The notes beneath the pieces are model-generated. The model saw nothing but the letters and a program-made list of their open reading frames with translations. It was not told the origin of the DNA and ran no database searches. Positions 1 through 9,177 of a stretch of 64,000 nt of DNA are shown here, piece by piece. Position numbers and translations under genes: made by a program. Origin of the DNA: an uncultured Anaerolineae bacterium. GTDB lineage: Bacteria > Chloroflexota > Anaerolineae > Anaerolineales > Villigracilaceae. Position 1 is the stretch's first letter. Each line of letters opens with the position of its first letter. Location of the stretch: positions 1 through 64,000 of the forward strand of contig CAIQVH010000036.1 in NCBI GenBank assembly GCA_903875215.1, given 5' to 3'.

Positions 1-131
1 AAGAAAAAGGCCAAGGCATGGTTGAGTACGCTCTGATCCTCGTCCTGGTCGCAGTTGTCGTGATCGCCGCCCTCACCATCATGGGCCCGCTGGTTCGCAA
101 CGTCTTCAGCACCATCAACGCCAGCCTGTAA
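1..131 (+). CDS. Flp-type pilin, 5'-truncated by the window edge
   Basis: This is the C-terminal part of a Flp/Fap-type pilin, the small subunit of type IVb (Tad) pili. The readable part carries the prepilin cleavage context KGQGMVEY, with G(x)4EY spacing, followed by one hydrophobic helix (ALILVLVAVVVIAALTIMG) and a short tail ending NASL. It is nearly identical to the complete gene 70 bp downstream; in the shared stretch I see one synonymous-type change, gtt versus gtc. The start codon lies outside the window. Family assignment is good; the pilus assembly genes are not visible here. Confidence 0.8.
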   Translation, partial: EKGQGMVEYALILVLVAVVVIAALTIMGPLVRNVFSTINASL

Positions 132-202
132 TCCGCACCATCTATCCACTTTTTTTTTGCAAGATATCTCTTCTTTTTCATCTACCGAAAGGATAAACCA
201 CT

Positions 203-349
203 ATGATGTTCTCACTCAAAGAAAAAGGCCAAGGCATGGTCGAGTACGCTCTGATCCTCGTCCTGGTCGCAGTTGTCGTGATCGCCGCCCTCACCATCAT
301 GGGCCCGCTGGTTCGCAACGTCTTCAGCACCATCAACGCCAGCCTGTAA
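203..349 (+). CDS. Flp-type pilin, complete, 48 aa
   Basis: Small pilin subunit of the Flp/Tad type IVb pilus. It is processed by a prepilin peptidase and assembled in the cell envelope. The short leader MMFSLKEKG ends at Gly9, and Glu14-Tyr15 give the G(x)4EY cleavage signature. A single transmembrane helix spans roughly residues 16-38. The 48-residue length is normal for Flp pilins. An AAAGGA ribosome site sits 9 bases before the first of two ATG codons. It is the second of two tandem, almost identical genes and is followed by a strong terminator. Two copies may raise dosage or permit gene conversion; that is inference. Confidence 0.85.
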   Translation: MMFSLKEKGQGMVEYALILVLVAVVVIAALTIMGPLVRNVFSTINASL

Positions 350-370
350 TCTGACAAGCTCAACAGCAAA

Positions 371-405
371 GGGGCGGCCCGCCAAGGCCGCCCCTTTCTA
401 TTTTT
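371..405 (+). terminator. Rho-independent terminator after the pilin genes
   Basis: A perfect 9-bp stem GGGGCGGCC/GGCCGCCCC with a six-base loop is followed by tttctattttt. It closes the pilin transcription unit. It also lies just beyond the stop codon of the convergent ilvE gene and may act in both directions, although the T-run on the other strand is weaker. Confidence 0.85.
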
Positions 406-436
406 CACGCGGGCGCCCGGCAGGAGCCCAATGTGT

Positions 437-1348
437 TTATACAGCCACATTCCAATGGGCGTATTTTGGCAGCCTCCCGTGCACGGCGTCGCTGAACAGG
501 GAGCGCAGTTGGGCTGTGATTGGACCCATTTTCCCATCCCCAACCGGGCGGTGATCGACCCTGGTCACCACCGTCACCTGGGCAGCGGTGCCGGTCAGGA
601 ACATTTCGTCGCAGATCATGGCCTCCGTGCGGTCAATGGAACGCTCCATCACCTTCAGCCCCAGCTCATTCTGCGCCAGCTCGATGACCGAGCGACGGGT
701 GATGCCCTCCAAAATATTATCCCAGACCGGCGGTGTAATCAGTACCCCGTCACGCACCATGAAGACATTCATCGCCGTGCCCTCGGAAATGTGCCCGTTC
801 TGATCGAGCACCAGCGCTTCATCAAACCCGGCGCGGATGGCGTCGGTCTTGATTAGAGCCGAGTTGGCGTAGGCGCCGCTGATTTTTCCCCGCGCCGGGA
901 TAATGTTATCGTCGATGCGGCGCCAGGAGGAAATGGTGACATGCGCGCCATCCTCGTTTTTTCCGTAAGCGCCAAACGCCACCGCAAAGATCGAAACTTC
1001 ATCACGCAAATCGTGCAGGCGCACCCCAATGCCAGCATCCGCCTTGTAACACAACGGGCGGACGTAAACATCCTGCTCCCAGCCATCCGCCCTGAGCAGG
1101 TCAATGGTGATCTGCTTCAGGCTTTCGGGTGTGTGGGGCAGTTCCATCGCCAGGATTTTGGATGAATTCAGAAAACGGCGATAATGCTCCAGCGGGCGGA
1201 AGATAAAAAGCTTCTTCTGGTCCGCGTTCCAATAGGCGCGTAATCCGCCAAAAGCGGCAGTGCCATAATTTAATCCGTGGGTGGCGATGCTGATTTTGGC
1301 CTCACCAAACGGGACGATTTTCCCCTCAAAAAAAGCGTGTTGTTCCAT
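437..1348 (-). CDS. ilvE: branched-chain amino acid aminotransferase
   Basis: PLP-dependent fold-type IV aminotransferase that interconverts Leu, Ile and Val with their 2-oxo acids in the cytoplasm. The N-terminus MEQHAFFEGKIVPF, the lysine in SALIKTDA (about K167, the PLP Schiff-base residue) and the phosphate-binding stretch HISEGTAMNVF are typical. Length 303 aa matches E. coli IlvE (309). I start at the ATG at 1348 because GGAGGAA lies 6-7 bases upstream; a longer reading frame to 1435 has no such site and runs into the divergent regulator's promoter. It is convergent with the pilin genes and divergent from the ArsR gene. Confidence 0.92.
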   Translation of the reverse strand: MEQHAFFEGKIVPFGEAKISIATHGLNYGTAAFGGLRAYWNADQKKLFIFRPLEHYRRFLNSSKILAMELPHTPESLKQITIDLLRADGWEQDVYVRPLCYKADAGIGVRLHDLRDEVSIFAVAFGAYGKNEDGAHVTISSWRRIDDNIIPARGKISGAYANSALIKTDAIRAGFDEALVLDQNGHISEGTAMNVFMVRDGVLITPPVWDNILEGITRRSVIELAQNELGLKVMERSIDRTEAMICDEMFLTGTAAQVTVVTRVDHRPVGDGKMGPITAQLRSLFSDAVHGRLPKYAHWNVAV

Positions 1349-1385
1349 AGCGTTCCTCCGCAAATCTGGTCTTTCCTCGGGGTGG

Positions 1386-1391
1386 ATTATA
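1386..1391 (-). promoter_or_regulatory. ilvE: possible -10 box for ilvE
   Basis: The - strand reads GGTTATAATCC, a perfect TATAAT, 38 bases before the ilvE start. No good -35 box stands 16-18 bases upstream, so this is only a weak candidate. Confidence 0.3.
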
Positions 1392-1428
1392 ACCGAGAGC
1401 CTGCGCTGCGTCATAACCATCTGCGGAC

Positions 1429-1456
1429 TTGACAAACGCGCAAATTTGCGTAGAAT
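1429..1456 (+). promoter_or_regulatory. promoter of the ArsR-family gene
   Basis: TTGACA (1429-1434), a 16-base spacer and TAGAAT (1451-1456) form a near-consensus sigma-70 type promoter about 80 bases before the regulator's ATG. The -10 box lies inside the first palindromic operator, so a bound repressor would block it directly. Confidence 0.75.
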
Positions 1457-1485
1457 TAATTCTATACATATGAAATTAATTCTAC
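1450..1485 (+). promoter_or_regulatory. double palindromic operator, probable autoregulatory site
   Basis: TAGAATTAATTCTA (1451-1464) is a perfect 14-bp palindrome. A second copy starting exactly 20 bp later (1471-1484) differs at two bases. The outer ends also form a perfect 12-bp inverted repeat, GTAGAATTAATT with its complement at 1474-1485. A spacing of two helical turns, overlap with the -10 box and the adjacent HTH gene point to an ArsR-type operator; the protein that binds it is inferred from position. Confidence 0.7.
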
Positions 1486-1534
1486 AAAACCTGATCCCCG
1501 AGGATCATTTCCTGTTTTTGAAAAAGGAGCCTGA

Positions 1535-2098
1535 ATGACCGACAACCCGGAACTTGTGGCCGTTTTTAAAGCCTTGGCTGACCCGATTCGCTTGAAGATC
1601 GTCGGGCTGTTGGCCCGGCAACCTTACAGTGTTGAGCAGCTGGCTGCCCTGGTTGAACGCAAGCCCTCGACGATTTCGCACCACCTGGCAAAACTGAACG
1701 AAGTGGGCCTGGTGAGCGCCCGCGCTGAGAGTTATTACAACATTTACCAGCTCGAACCAGCCGCGCTGGAGGAGACCACCCGTAGAATTTTCTCCAAAGA
1801 ACAAATGTCTGCCGCCACAGCGGAGGTTGACCTGGATGCCTACGACCGTAAAGTGGTCAACGATTTCAGCCTGCCGGATGGCCGCCTGAAAACCATTCCG
1901 GCTCAGCGTAAAAAACTGCTGGCGGTCCTGCGGCACCTGGTTCAGGCCTTCGAGCCGGATGTGCGCTACAGCGAGAAACAGGTCAACGACATCCTGGCGC
2001 GCTATCATGCCGATACCGCCTCCCTGCGCCGGGAACTGGTCGGCAGTCAGCTGATGCAGCGCGAGGGCGGCGGGGGCGACTACTGGCGCATTAAATAG
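1535..2098 (+). CDS. ArsR-family winged-helix regulator with C-terminal DUF2087
   Basis: Transcriptional regulator of 187 aa. Residues about 5-85 form an ArsR-type winged helix: FKALADPIRLKIVGLL, then the recognition helix KPSTISHHLAKLNEVGLV. Residues about 105-187 match DUF2087 (PF09860) as I recall it, with FSLPDGRLKTIPAQRKK, YSEKQVNDILARYHAD and LRRELVG followed by a C-terminal YWRIK. I see no paired-cysteine metal site, so the effector is unknown. A strong promoter overlapped by a double palindrome lies upstream, suggesting self-repression. Divergent ilvE may or may not be a target. Confidence 0.88.
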   Translation: MTDNPELVAVFKALADPIRLKIVGLLARQPYSVEQLAALVERKPSTISHHLAKLNEVGLVSARAESYYNIYQLEPAALEETTRRIFSKEQMSAATAEVDLDAYDRKVVNDFSLPDGRLKTIPAQRKKLLAVLRHLVQAFEPDVRYSEKQVNDILARYHADTASLRRELVGSQLMQREGGGGDYWRIK

Positions 2099-2131
2099 CG
2101 CAGGGGCGGACATCTTGTCCTCCCCTGTAAT

Positions 2132-3352
2132 TTATTTTTGCCTGGGATGAATAGAGAATGTTTCGTTGGCCGCAAACAGCCTGCCGAGCGGCTCGGCTTC
2201 CAGCGCCATGATGCGGCTGTTGGAAAAAAAGTCGAAGTTGAAATCGGTGGCATCGCCAGCTTTTTTGCCGGGAACCGGCATCAGCCGGGCGGTGAGCGGT
2301 TTGTGCAGCCGCAAGGCCTGGGCGGCAAGATCCAGCAACAGCGCGCTGACCTGTTCGACGGTCACATCACCGGGCAGGGGAACAGTATCCAGCCCGGTGC
2401 CGCAGACTGCCGCGTACATCAGCAGGTCTTTGACGGTCAGCGTCTTTTCTGCGGCGCGCCGGGCCAGGAGGGCATCTTCGAGCACGGGCAGCATCAAGCC
2501 GCAGAAGCCGGCGCGGGGAAAATCGGCCCGGTCGAGCGCATCGGCCAGGATGGCGGCCGCCGCCAGCGAACCTGGCAGACCAATCCTGGGCACGCCCATC
2601 CTTTCAAAAGCCGCGCCAAGCGAATGGGTTTCGTTGGGAAAGGGCGCCAGTGAAAAATCAATCCCGCCGAAGCGCACACTGAATTGAAACTTGAGCGGCT
2701 CAGCCGCATAGGCCATCTTGCGGCCATGGTTTTCCAATTCGGTGATGAGCAGTTTGCGGCCTTCTTCGATGGTTTTGGCATTGGCAAAGGCCTCCACAGC
2801 CAGATCAGCCGATTCAATGGCCAGGGCAAAGGTGGGCTGTTCCGAATCGTGGTAGGCGGCCGGGAAGAACGGGCCGCCAGGCGGCACGTTGGCCAGGGCG
2901 GTAAAGCGCAAGTTGGAAAAACCATCTGGGGAAAGGGTGGCGTTGCGGATGATGACCTCGGCGCACGAGCGCACCGCGGGCAAATACAAGCCGTGCTCTG
3001 CGTTGGCCATTACCCCCGAGAAGAAGACATTTTTGGAGGCGCTAATGGCGTCGGGGATCATCTCGTAGCTTTCGGGCACTTCCGGCAGGGCCGGGCCAAG
3101 GGCGGCATAATCTATGCCATTGGCGGCGATGGCAGCGCTCAGACGCTGCGCAAAACGCGGTGTCAGCCCAATCGAATCAGCACCCAGCAGGCGGGTAAAA
3201 GGCACGCTGGCGATGCGCGTGGTTTGCACGGTATAACCAGCGGCTTCAAATGCCTTTCTGGCGGTTGAAAGGAAAATACCCGCAGTCTGGATACGCTCTT
3301 CCTTGAGCGGCCAACCTACATTCATAAAATAGGTGATCGAACGGATTTTCAT
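2132..3352 (-). CDS. DUF711 family protein
   Basis: A 406-aa protein that I place in the DUF711/UPF0210 family from its N-terminus MKIRSITYFMNVGWPLKEE and overall composition; biochemical function is not established. It is soluble, with Ala/Gly-rich stretches and no signal peptide. It is the last gene of a three-gene operon: its ATG overlaps the stop of the TrmH-family gene by ATGA (3349-3352), implying translational coupling. Family assignment is from memory of the family's opening motif, so moderate. Confidence 0.7.
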   Translation of the reverse strand: MKIRSITYFMNVGWPLKEERIQTAGIFLSTARKAFEAAGYTVQTTRIASVPFTRLLGADSIGLTPRFAQRLSAAIAANGIDYAALGPALPEVPESYEMIPDAISASKNVFFSGVMANAEHGLYLPAVRSCAEVIIRNATLSPDGFSNLRFTALANVPPGGPFFPAAYHDSEQPTFALAIESADLAVEAFANAKTIEEGRKLLITELENHGRKMAYAAEPLKFQFSVRFGGIDFSLAPFPNETHSLGAAFERMGVPRIGLPGSLAAAAILADALDRADFPRAGFCGLMLPVLEDALLARRAAEKTLTVKDLLMYAAVCGTGLDTVPLPGDVTVEQVSALLLDLAAQALRLHKPLTARLMPVPGKKAGDATDFNFDFFSNSRIMALEAEPLGRLFAANETFSIHPRQK

Positions 3353-4125
3353 ACGGCCTCATTTCTCTGCCTGACAACCTCGAACATCAGTACCGCGCCG
3401 GCAACGCCTGCATTTAACGACTCTATTTTACCCGGCATTGGAATATTCACAAAAACATTCGCTAGCGCGCGGGCGGGCTGGCTGGCTCCAGCCGCCTCGC
3501 CGCCAACGATCAACGCCGTCCTGGATTTGAAATCTGCGCCCCAACAGGAGACGGCTCCCTGCGCCTCGGCCAGGAAAACGGTGCAGCCTGTGGTCTGGGC
3601 TCGGATGGTTTCCCAGCTGGCGCCGGCCACCGCTAAACGGAAATGCGCCCCCATTCCGGCGCGCACCACCTTGGGGGCAAATGGATCGGTCGTCTCGGGC
3701 GGAATCAGCACCGCCTGCACACCGGCAGCGGCGGCTGTGCGCAGCAGCGTCCCCAGGTTCCCGGGGTCGCGGATTTGATCGGGGATGAGGACAAAATCGA
3801 GTGCGGGGGGCAGGGGCAGGTCACGCAGCTTCAGCACCGCAATCAGACCCTGGCTGGCTTCCGTTTCGGAGGCTGTTTTCAGCAGCTCGGGCGCCACCGG
3901 CTCGACTTCCACGCCTGCCGCCTGCAGTTGTTCAACCAGCGCCTGGCCACGCGCGCCCAGCTCCGGGCTGAAGAGCACAAATTCGAACGGCCAACCCGCC
4001 GCGTGAGCCTCCTCCACCAGGCGCACCCCCTCGGCCAGGAATGCCCCTGCCGAGCGGCGCTCGCGCGGCCGCCCCGCCAGGGCGCGGATCAGCTTGAGAC
4101 GGGCATTTTGCGTGGAGGTGATCAT
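3349..4125 (-). CDS. TrmH/SpoU-family RNA 2'-O-ribose methyltransferase
   Basis: SAM-dependent methyltransferase of the SPOUT class that methylates a ribose 2'-OH in rRNA or tRNA. The N-terminal part (about 1-95) is the substrate-binding domain seen in 23S rRNA methylases (SAGAFLAEGVRLVEEA). The catalytic trefoil-knot domain follows, with motif 1 DQIRDPGNLGTLLRTA, then KVVRAGMGAHFRL, and the closing NIPMPGKIESLNAGVAGAV. Length 258 aa is normal. I chose the ATG at 4125 because it overlaps the upstream TGA as ATGA; a GTG three codons earlier is the alternative. The exact target nucleotide cannot be told. Confidence 0.85.
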   Translation of the reverse strand: MITSTQNARLKLIRALAGRPRERRSAGAFLAEGVRLVEEAHAAGWPFEFVLFSPELGARGQALVEQLQAAGVEVEPVAPELLKTASETEASQGLIAVLKLRDLPLPPALDFVLIPDQIRDPGNLGTLLRTAAAAGVQAVLIPPETTDPFAPKVVRAGMGAHFRLAVAGASWETIRAQTTGCTVFLAEAQGAVSCWGADFKSRTALIVGGEAAGASQPARALANVFVNIPMPGKIESLNAGVAGAVLMFEVVRQRNEAV

Positions 4126-4676
4126 GCCGGGCACGCTTTCAAAAAAGCCTGCACGGTCGGCTCGTCGAACAGAGTCAGGCGCACCAGCTTCAGGCTGGAG
4201 CTGGGCTGACGGGTGAAATAGGCTTGCAGTGCGGCAACCATCACTCCGGCGGCTAATTCCGCCGGGAAGCCGAAGATGCCGGTCGAAATGGCCGGAAAGG
4301 CGATGGAGACCAGCCGCAATTCATCGGCGCAGGCCAGCGCGGCCTGTACAGCACTGGCCAATTTTCGTTCTTCGTCACCTGAACCCCACACCGGCCCGAC
4401 AACGTGGATGACATAACGGCAGGCCAGCGCGCCGGCGCTGGTGTAAGCAGCCTGATCATGCCTCAGCGGGCCATGTTGGCGCACCCAATCCCGGCTCTCA
4501 CGTTGAATTTGCTCGCCGCCGCGCCGGCAGATCGCCCAGGCCACCCCGCCGCCATGCTGGAGCAGAGCATTTGCGGCGTTGACAATCGCCTCGAGCGGCT
4601 CGAGAGTCAGATCGCCCCGGGTAATTTCCAGGGCGCGGTCGCCGGGCAAAGGCCTGGTGCGCAGCAGGGTATTCAT
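4122..4676 (-). CDS. macro domain protein (ADP-ribose binding or hydrolysing)
   Basis: A single macro domain of 184 aa that would bind ADP-ribose or its derivatives and may remove ADP-ribose from proteins or nucleic acids. Visible signatures are ITRGDLTLEPLEAIVNAAN, the loop HGGGVAWAI, YVIHVVGPVW and the phosphate-binding loop AFPAISTGIFGFP. I start at the ATG at 4676 (MNTLLRTRPL); an in-frame start at 4727 would add 17 residues unlike the family. It heads an operon with an RNA methylase and DUF711, each joined by ATGA. Confidence 0.85.
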   Translation of the reverse strand: MNTLLRTRPLPGDRALEITRGDLTLEPLEAIVNAANALLQHGGGVAWAICRRGGEQIQRESRDWVRQHGPLRHDQAAYTSAGALACRYVIHVVGPVWGSGDEERKLASAVQAALACADELRLVSIAFPAISTGIFGFPAELAAGVMVAALQAYFTRQPSSSLKLVRLTLFDEPTVQAFLKACPA

Positions 4677-4763
4677 GTCTTCTATTTTACTTCCCCTTGT
4701 GTAGAAATCCGGCCCAACAGTCTTCAAGTTTGTAATAATCCGATAAAAGGGGTGGAATTAACG

Positions 4764-4769
4764 TATAAT
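4764..4769 (+). promoter_or_regulatory. candidate -10 box upstream of the sensor kinase
   Basis: A perfect TATAAT lies 53 bases before the kinase start in the gap between divergent genes. The -35 region (cgataa at 17-base spacing) is poor, so only the -10 is supported. Confidence 0.4.
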
Positions 4770-4821
4770 CGCGACTCATTATTTGACTGGTAACTTTTCT
4801 CAGCGTGTTCGAGGTGCAAAG

Positions 4822-7800
4822 ATGGCCAAACATTCCACGCCCAATACCCAATTTCGCAAAAGTTTCAAAACTGCGCCAGCCCGCGAAGCCCTTTTACAGG
4901 CGCTGGTTAACCAGTCTGCCGATGTGCTGGCGCTGGTGGACGGGCAGAGCAAGATCCTTTATGTCAACCCGGCCGTGACAAACGTCCTGGGCTACCAGCC
5001 TGCCGAACTGATCGGCTCCAGCTACCTGGAAAATGTCCACCCGGCCGACCTGCCGGCCTTTGCCGGAGAAGCGCAGGCGGAATTGGAAATGCGCGTCCGC
5101 CATGCTGATGGCAGCTGGCGCTGGATGATGGGCACTGCCAGTATAGTCAACGCCGGCGCTGAGACGTTGATCGTGATCGCGCTGCAGGATATCACGCAGC
5201 GCAAACAGACCCAGGCCGCCCTGCAGGAAACCGCAGACCTGTACAGCACGTTGATCCGGACTTCGCCGGACGCGATTATCGTCTCGAACCCGCGTGGACA
5301 GATCACCTACATTTCCCCGCGCGCAATGAGCCTGTTCGGCTACGAAGAAGCCAGAGAAATCCTCGGACAGGAAATGCTGGCCTGGATTGATGCGGCCGAT
5401 CGCGACCGGGCCTTTGCCAACCTGCAAAAGCTGGCCAACGATAACCTGCTTTCCGGAAACACGTATGCCTTCATTCGCAAAGATGAAACGCGCTTCATCG
5501 GCGAGGTGGTTTCGGCCATGCTGCACAATGAAGCCGGGCAGGTGACCGGAATCATGGCAGTGGTGCGCGACGTCACCGCGCGCAAACAGGCTGAAGATGC
5601 TCTGAATATCAGCCTGGCCAAATACAAAACCCTGTTTGAATTGATGCCAGTGGGCATTACCGTCTCGGATGTAGCCGGGAACATCCTGGAAAGCAACGCC
5701 GAGGCGGAGCGCATCCTGGGACTGGCCCGCGAAGAACAGGCCCAGCGCCAGATCGACGGCGAAGAGTGGAAGATCATCCGGCCGGACGGGCAGTTGATGC
5801 AGCCCGACGAATTTGCCAGTGTGCGCGCCCTGAAGGAAAACCGGCTGGTGCCCAACGTCGAAATGGGCCTGCTGAAAGGCAGCGGACAGGTGACCTGGAT
5901 CAATGTCACCGCCGCGCCTGTGCCGCTGAAAGAGCACGGCGTGGTGATCGTCTACAACGACATCACCTCCCGCCGGCAGATGGAAGAAGCCCTGCAAAAA
6001 CGCGTGGACGAACTGGCCGCGCTGCAAGCCACCGCGCTCGAGCTGACCACCCAACTGGATTTAATGCCGCTGCTCGACAGCATCGTCGAGCGCGCCAAGA
6101 GCCTGCTGAATGCGCCCAACGGTTTTATCTATCTCTACCACCCGCCCAGCGCTTCGCTCGAACTGGCCGTCGACCGTGGATTCGTCTCGGAAATCGGCAA
6201 ACATGTCCTAATCGGGGAAGGCCTGGCCGGGCGGGTGGCGCAATCGCGCCAGCCGCTGATCGTGGACGATTACCGCACCTGGAGCGGCCGGTCGCAGATC
6301 TACGAGGCCAGCCCCGTGGCGGCCGTGGTGGAAGTGCCGATGATCTTTGGCGGGGAATTAATCGGGGTGCTGGGCGCCAACGAAGCCACGCCTTCCACGC
6401 GCACCTTCACCGAGGCCGATGCGCGCACGCTGACCATCTTCGCCGGACAGGCAGCCAGCGCCGTGCATAACACACGTCTCTTCCAGGGCTTGCAGGATGA
6501 ACTGAACGAACGTAAAAAGGTGGAGACAGCCCTGCGCGCCAGCGAGGAACGCTTCCGCGGTGTTTACGAAAACGCCACAGTGGGCATGTACCGCACCACC
6601 CCGGCCGGGAAAGTCCTGCACAGCAACCCCACCCTGCTGCGCATGCTGGGCTACGATTCCGAGGCGGAACTGGCCGAACGCGACCTGGCCGCCACAGGCT
6701 ATGGACAGATCAGCGAACGCGAACGCTTCCGAAGCCAGATAGAAAGCTCCGGCGAGGTGCGCGGCTTCGAATCCACCTGGACGCGCAAAGACGGCTCGGT
6801 CATGTTTGTGCGTGAAAGCGCGCGCACCTTCCACGATGCCAGCGGGCAGGTCAGCTACTACGAAGGCACCGTCGAAGATATCAGCGCCCATAAAAAAGCG
6901 GAAAAGGTGCAGGCGGCGCTCTACCGGATCTCCGAAGCCGCCCAGACCGCCCCCAGCCTCGAGCAGCTTTTCCCGCTCATGCATGCCGTCATCCGCGAGC
7001 TGATGCCCGCCGATAACTTTTACATCGCCCTGCTGAATAATTCCGGCGACCGGATCGAATTTCCCTACTTCGTTGACCAGTTTGACAACCTGCCTTCCTT
7101 CAAAGAGATGGGCAAAGGAATGACGGAATATGTGCTGCGCACCGGCAAACCCCTGCTGGCGCTGCCTTCCACCTACAAAGAGCTGGAAAAAGCCGGCCAG
7201 GTGAATCCCGCCGGCACCCCGGCCGTTGACTGGCTGGGCGTGCCGCTCAAAACCCCGCGCGACGAAACCATCGGCATGATGGCCGTGCAAACCTACAGCC
7301 AGAAGGCCCGGCTCAGCGAAACCGACAAGGAATTGCTCGTCTTCGTCTCCACCCAGGTGGCCATGGCCATTGAACGCAAGCGCGCCGAGGAAGCCCTGAA
7401 AACCGCCAACGAGAACCTGGCCGCCACCCTGAATGCCCTGCCCGACCTGTTGTTTGAACTGGATTCCGAAGGACGCTTCTACAGCTTCCGCGCCCCCCAC
7501 CCCGAGAAACTCTACGCCCCGCCCGAAACCTTCCTGGGAAAAACCATCCACGAGATCATGCCTCCCGAGTCGGCCCAGATTATTCAGCAGGCCATCGCCG
7601 AAGCCTGCCAGACCGGGGTACACCACGGCTCAATCTACCCGCTGGAGATGCCCTCCGGGTCATCCTGGTATGAGATTTCGATGGCCGCCAAGGGCGCGCT
7701 CGGCGCGCCAGACCTGCGCGTAATTGCCCTGGCGCGCGACATCACCGAGCGCCGGCAAGCCGAGGAACAGGTTCGCAGACTGAACGAAGAACTGGAACAG

Positions 7801-8505
7801 CGCGTGCATGAGCGCACCGCCCAACTACAGGCGGCCGTCAAGGAACTGGAAGCCTTCAGCTATTCCATCTCGCATGACCTGCGCGCCCCGCTGCGCGTCA
7901 TCAACGGCTACTCACTCATCATCGAGGAGGAATATGCCACCCTGCTGCCCGCAGATGGGTTGCGCCTGTTCGGCTCCATCCGCGCCAGCGTCCAAAAAAT
8001 GAACCTGCTGATCGACGACCTGCTCAAATTCTCACGGCTCAGCCGCCAGCCGCTGCGCAGGCTGCGGGTGGAAATGAGCGCCCTCGTACAGCAAGCCCTC
8101 ACCACCCTGCAACAGGAACAGACCGGCCGGCAAATCGACCTGCAGATCGGCACCCTGCCAGCCTGCCAGGGCGATGCCGGGCTGCTGCAGCAGGTCTGGG
8201 TCAACCTGCTTTCCAACGCCTTCAAGTTCACGCGCCAGCGCGCCAGCGCGGAAATTGAAATCGGCAGCCTGCGCAACGAAAACGGCCAGACAGTCTACTT
8301 CGTGCGCGACAACGGCGCCGGCTTCGACATGAAATATGCCGATAAATTGTTCGGCGTCTTCCAACGCCTGCACAGCGCCAAGCAGTTCGACGGCACCGGC
8401 GTGGGCCTGGCGCTCGTCCAGCGCATCATCAAAGGCCACGGCGGGAACATCTGGGCCGAATCCCGGCCGGATGCCGGGGCGACCTTCTTCTTCACCCTGA
8501 GCTGA
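4822..8505 (+). CDS. multi-PAS/GAF sensor histidine kinase
   Basis: A 1227-aa soluble-looking sensor kinase. From the N-terminus I read three PAS domains (about 25-125, 135-255, 265-385), a GAF (405-555), a PAS (570-690), a second GAF (700-850), a PAS (865-975), a coiled coil ending [12 protein letters not shown], then HisKA with the phospho-acceptor His about 1018 in [16 protein letters not shown], and HATPase with [18 protein letters not shown] and [20 protein letters not shown] is the phytochrome-like HisKA flavour. There is no receiver domain or transmembrane helix. I start at 4822, where GAGGTG lies 5 bases upstream, rather than at 4783. The signal and partner regulator are unknown. Confidence 0.88.
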   Translation: MAKHSTPNTQFRKSFKTAPAREALLQALVNQSADVLALVDGQSKILYVNPAVTNVLGYQPAELIGSSYLENVHPADLPAFAGEAQAELEMRVRHADGSWRWMMGTASIVNAGAETLIVIALQDITQRKQTQAALQETADLYSTLIRTSPDAIIVSNPRGQITYISPRAMSLFGYEEAREILGQEMLAWIDAADRDRAFANLQKLANDNLLSGNTYAFIRKDETRFIGEVVSAMLHNEAGQVTGIMAVVRDVTARKQAEDALNISLAKYKTLFELMPVGITVSDVAGNILESNAEAERILGLAREEQAQRQIDGEEWKIIRPDGQLMQPDEFASVRALKENRLVPNVEMGLLKGSGQVTWINVTAAPVPLKEHGVVIVYNDITSRRQMEEALQKRVDELAALQATALELTTQLDLMPLLDSIVERAKSLLNAPNGFIYLYHPPSASLELAVDRGFVSEIGKHVLIGEGLAGRVAQSRQPLIVDDYRTWSGRSQIYEASPVAAVVEVPMIFGGELIGVLGANEATPSTRTFTEADARTLTIFAGQAASAVHNTRLFQGLQDELNERKKVETALRASEERFRGVYENATVGMYRTTPAGKVLHSNPTLLRMLGYDSEAELAERDLAATGYGQISERERFRSQIESSGEVRGFESTWTRKDGSVMFVRESARTFHDASGQVSYYEGTVEDISAHKKAEKVQAALYRISEAAQTAPSLEQLFPLMHAVIRELMPADNFYIALLNNSGDRIEFPYFVDQFDNLPSFKEMGKGMTEYVLRTGKPLLALPSTYKELEKAGQVNPAGTPAVDWLGVPLKTPRDETIGMMAVQTYSQKARLSETDKELLVFVSTQVAMAIERKRAEEALKTANENLAATLNALPDLLFELDSEGRFYSFRAPHPEKLYAPPETFLGKTIHEIMPPESAQIIQQAIAEACQTGVHHGSIYPLEMPSGSSWYEISMAAKGALGAPDLRVIALARDITERRQAEEQVRRLNEELEQRVHERTAQLQAAVKELEAFSYSISHDLRAPLRVINGYSLIIEEEYATLLPADGLRLFGSIRASVQKMNLLIDDLLKFSRLSRQPLRRLRVEMSALVQQALTTLQQEQTGRQIDLQIGTLPACQGDAGLLQQVWVNLLSNAFKFTRQRASAEIEIGSLRNENGQTVYFVRDNGAGFDMKYADKLFGVFQRLHSAKQFDGTGVGLALVQRIIKGHGGNIWAESRPDAGATFFFTLS

Positions 8506-8520
8506 CAAAGGAAACACCGC

Positions 8521-9084
8521 ATGAACCCCGCCACCGACGAAATCCGCAGCCTGCTGCAACACTTTCAAGACGGCTACACCCGCCGCGACATAAACACCCT
8601 GGACGCCTTCATGGAATTATTCAGCCCCGAGGCCGAAATCATCGGCACCAACGGCATCCGGCCCAACTCGGACGAATGGTACACCAGCCGCGCCGCCGCC
8701 CGCGAACTGGTGCAGGGCGATTGGGAAACCTGGGGCGACCTGCGCCTCGAACTGCAGAGCGCCTCCATCCACGCCCACGGCGCCACCGGCTGGATTGCCG
8801 CCGCGGCCACCGTCACCCAGACCATCGGGGAAGAGAACTACGCCGCCTATCTCAACTTCGCCAAAAACTTCATCGAAACTTCGCCGCTGCCCGCCGACCA
8901 AAAACTGCACTTCCTGCTGCGCGGCGGCACCAACACCCTCTACGAACTGCGCCGCGGAGAAAAATTCATCTGGCCGCTGCGCTTCACCGCCGTCGTCGAG
9001 CACGCGCCCACCGGCTGGAAATTCGCGCAAATCCACTTCTCCTTCCCCACCATTTACTTCCCCGATGTACGCATCCTGGAATGA
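8521..9084 (+). CDS. SnoaL-like / NTF2-fold protein
   Basis: A 187-aa protein with the alpha-plus-beta cone fold of the SnoaL/NTF2 superfamily: an N-terminal helix (EIRSLLQHFQDGYTRRDI) leading to LDAFMELFSPEAEIIGTNG, then strands ending RFTAVVEHAPTGWKFAQIHFS. Such domains bind small molecules or act as isomerases; nothing here fixes a substrate. It sits 15 bases after the first histidine kinase and 93 bases before the second, so it is probably co-transcribed and might bind a ligand relevant to the sensors; that link is inference. Confidence 0.7.
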   Translation: MNPATDEIRSLLQHFQDGYTRRDINTLDAFMELFSPEAEIIGTNGIRPNSDEWYTSRAAARELVQGDWETWGDLRLELQSASIHAHGATGWIAAAATVTQTIGEENYAAYLNFAKNFIETSPLPADQKLHFLLRGGTNTLYELRRGEKFIWPLRFTAVVEHAPTGWKFAQIHFSFPTIYFPDVRILE

Positions 9085-9177
9085 GACAGAAGACCGGGAA
9101 TCTCCCCGCGTAAAGCCGCCGGGAAAGATGATAAAATCCCCAACCATCAGAAACGCCTGAAAAAAGAGAAGCACCCG

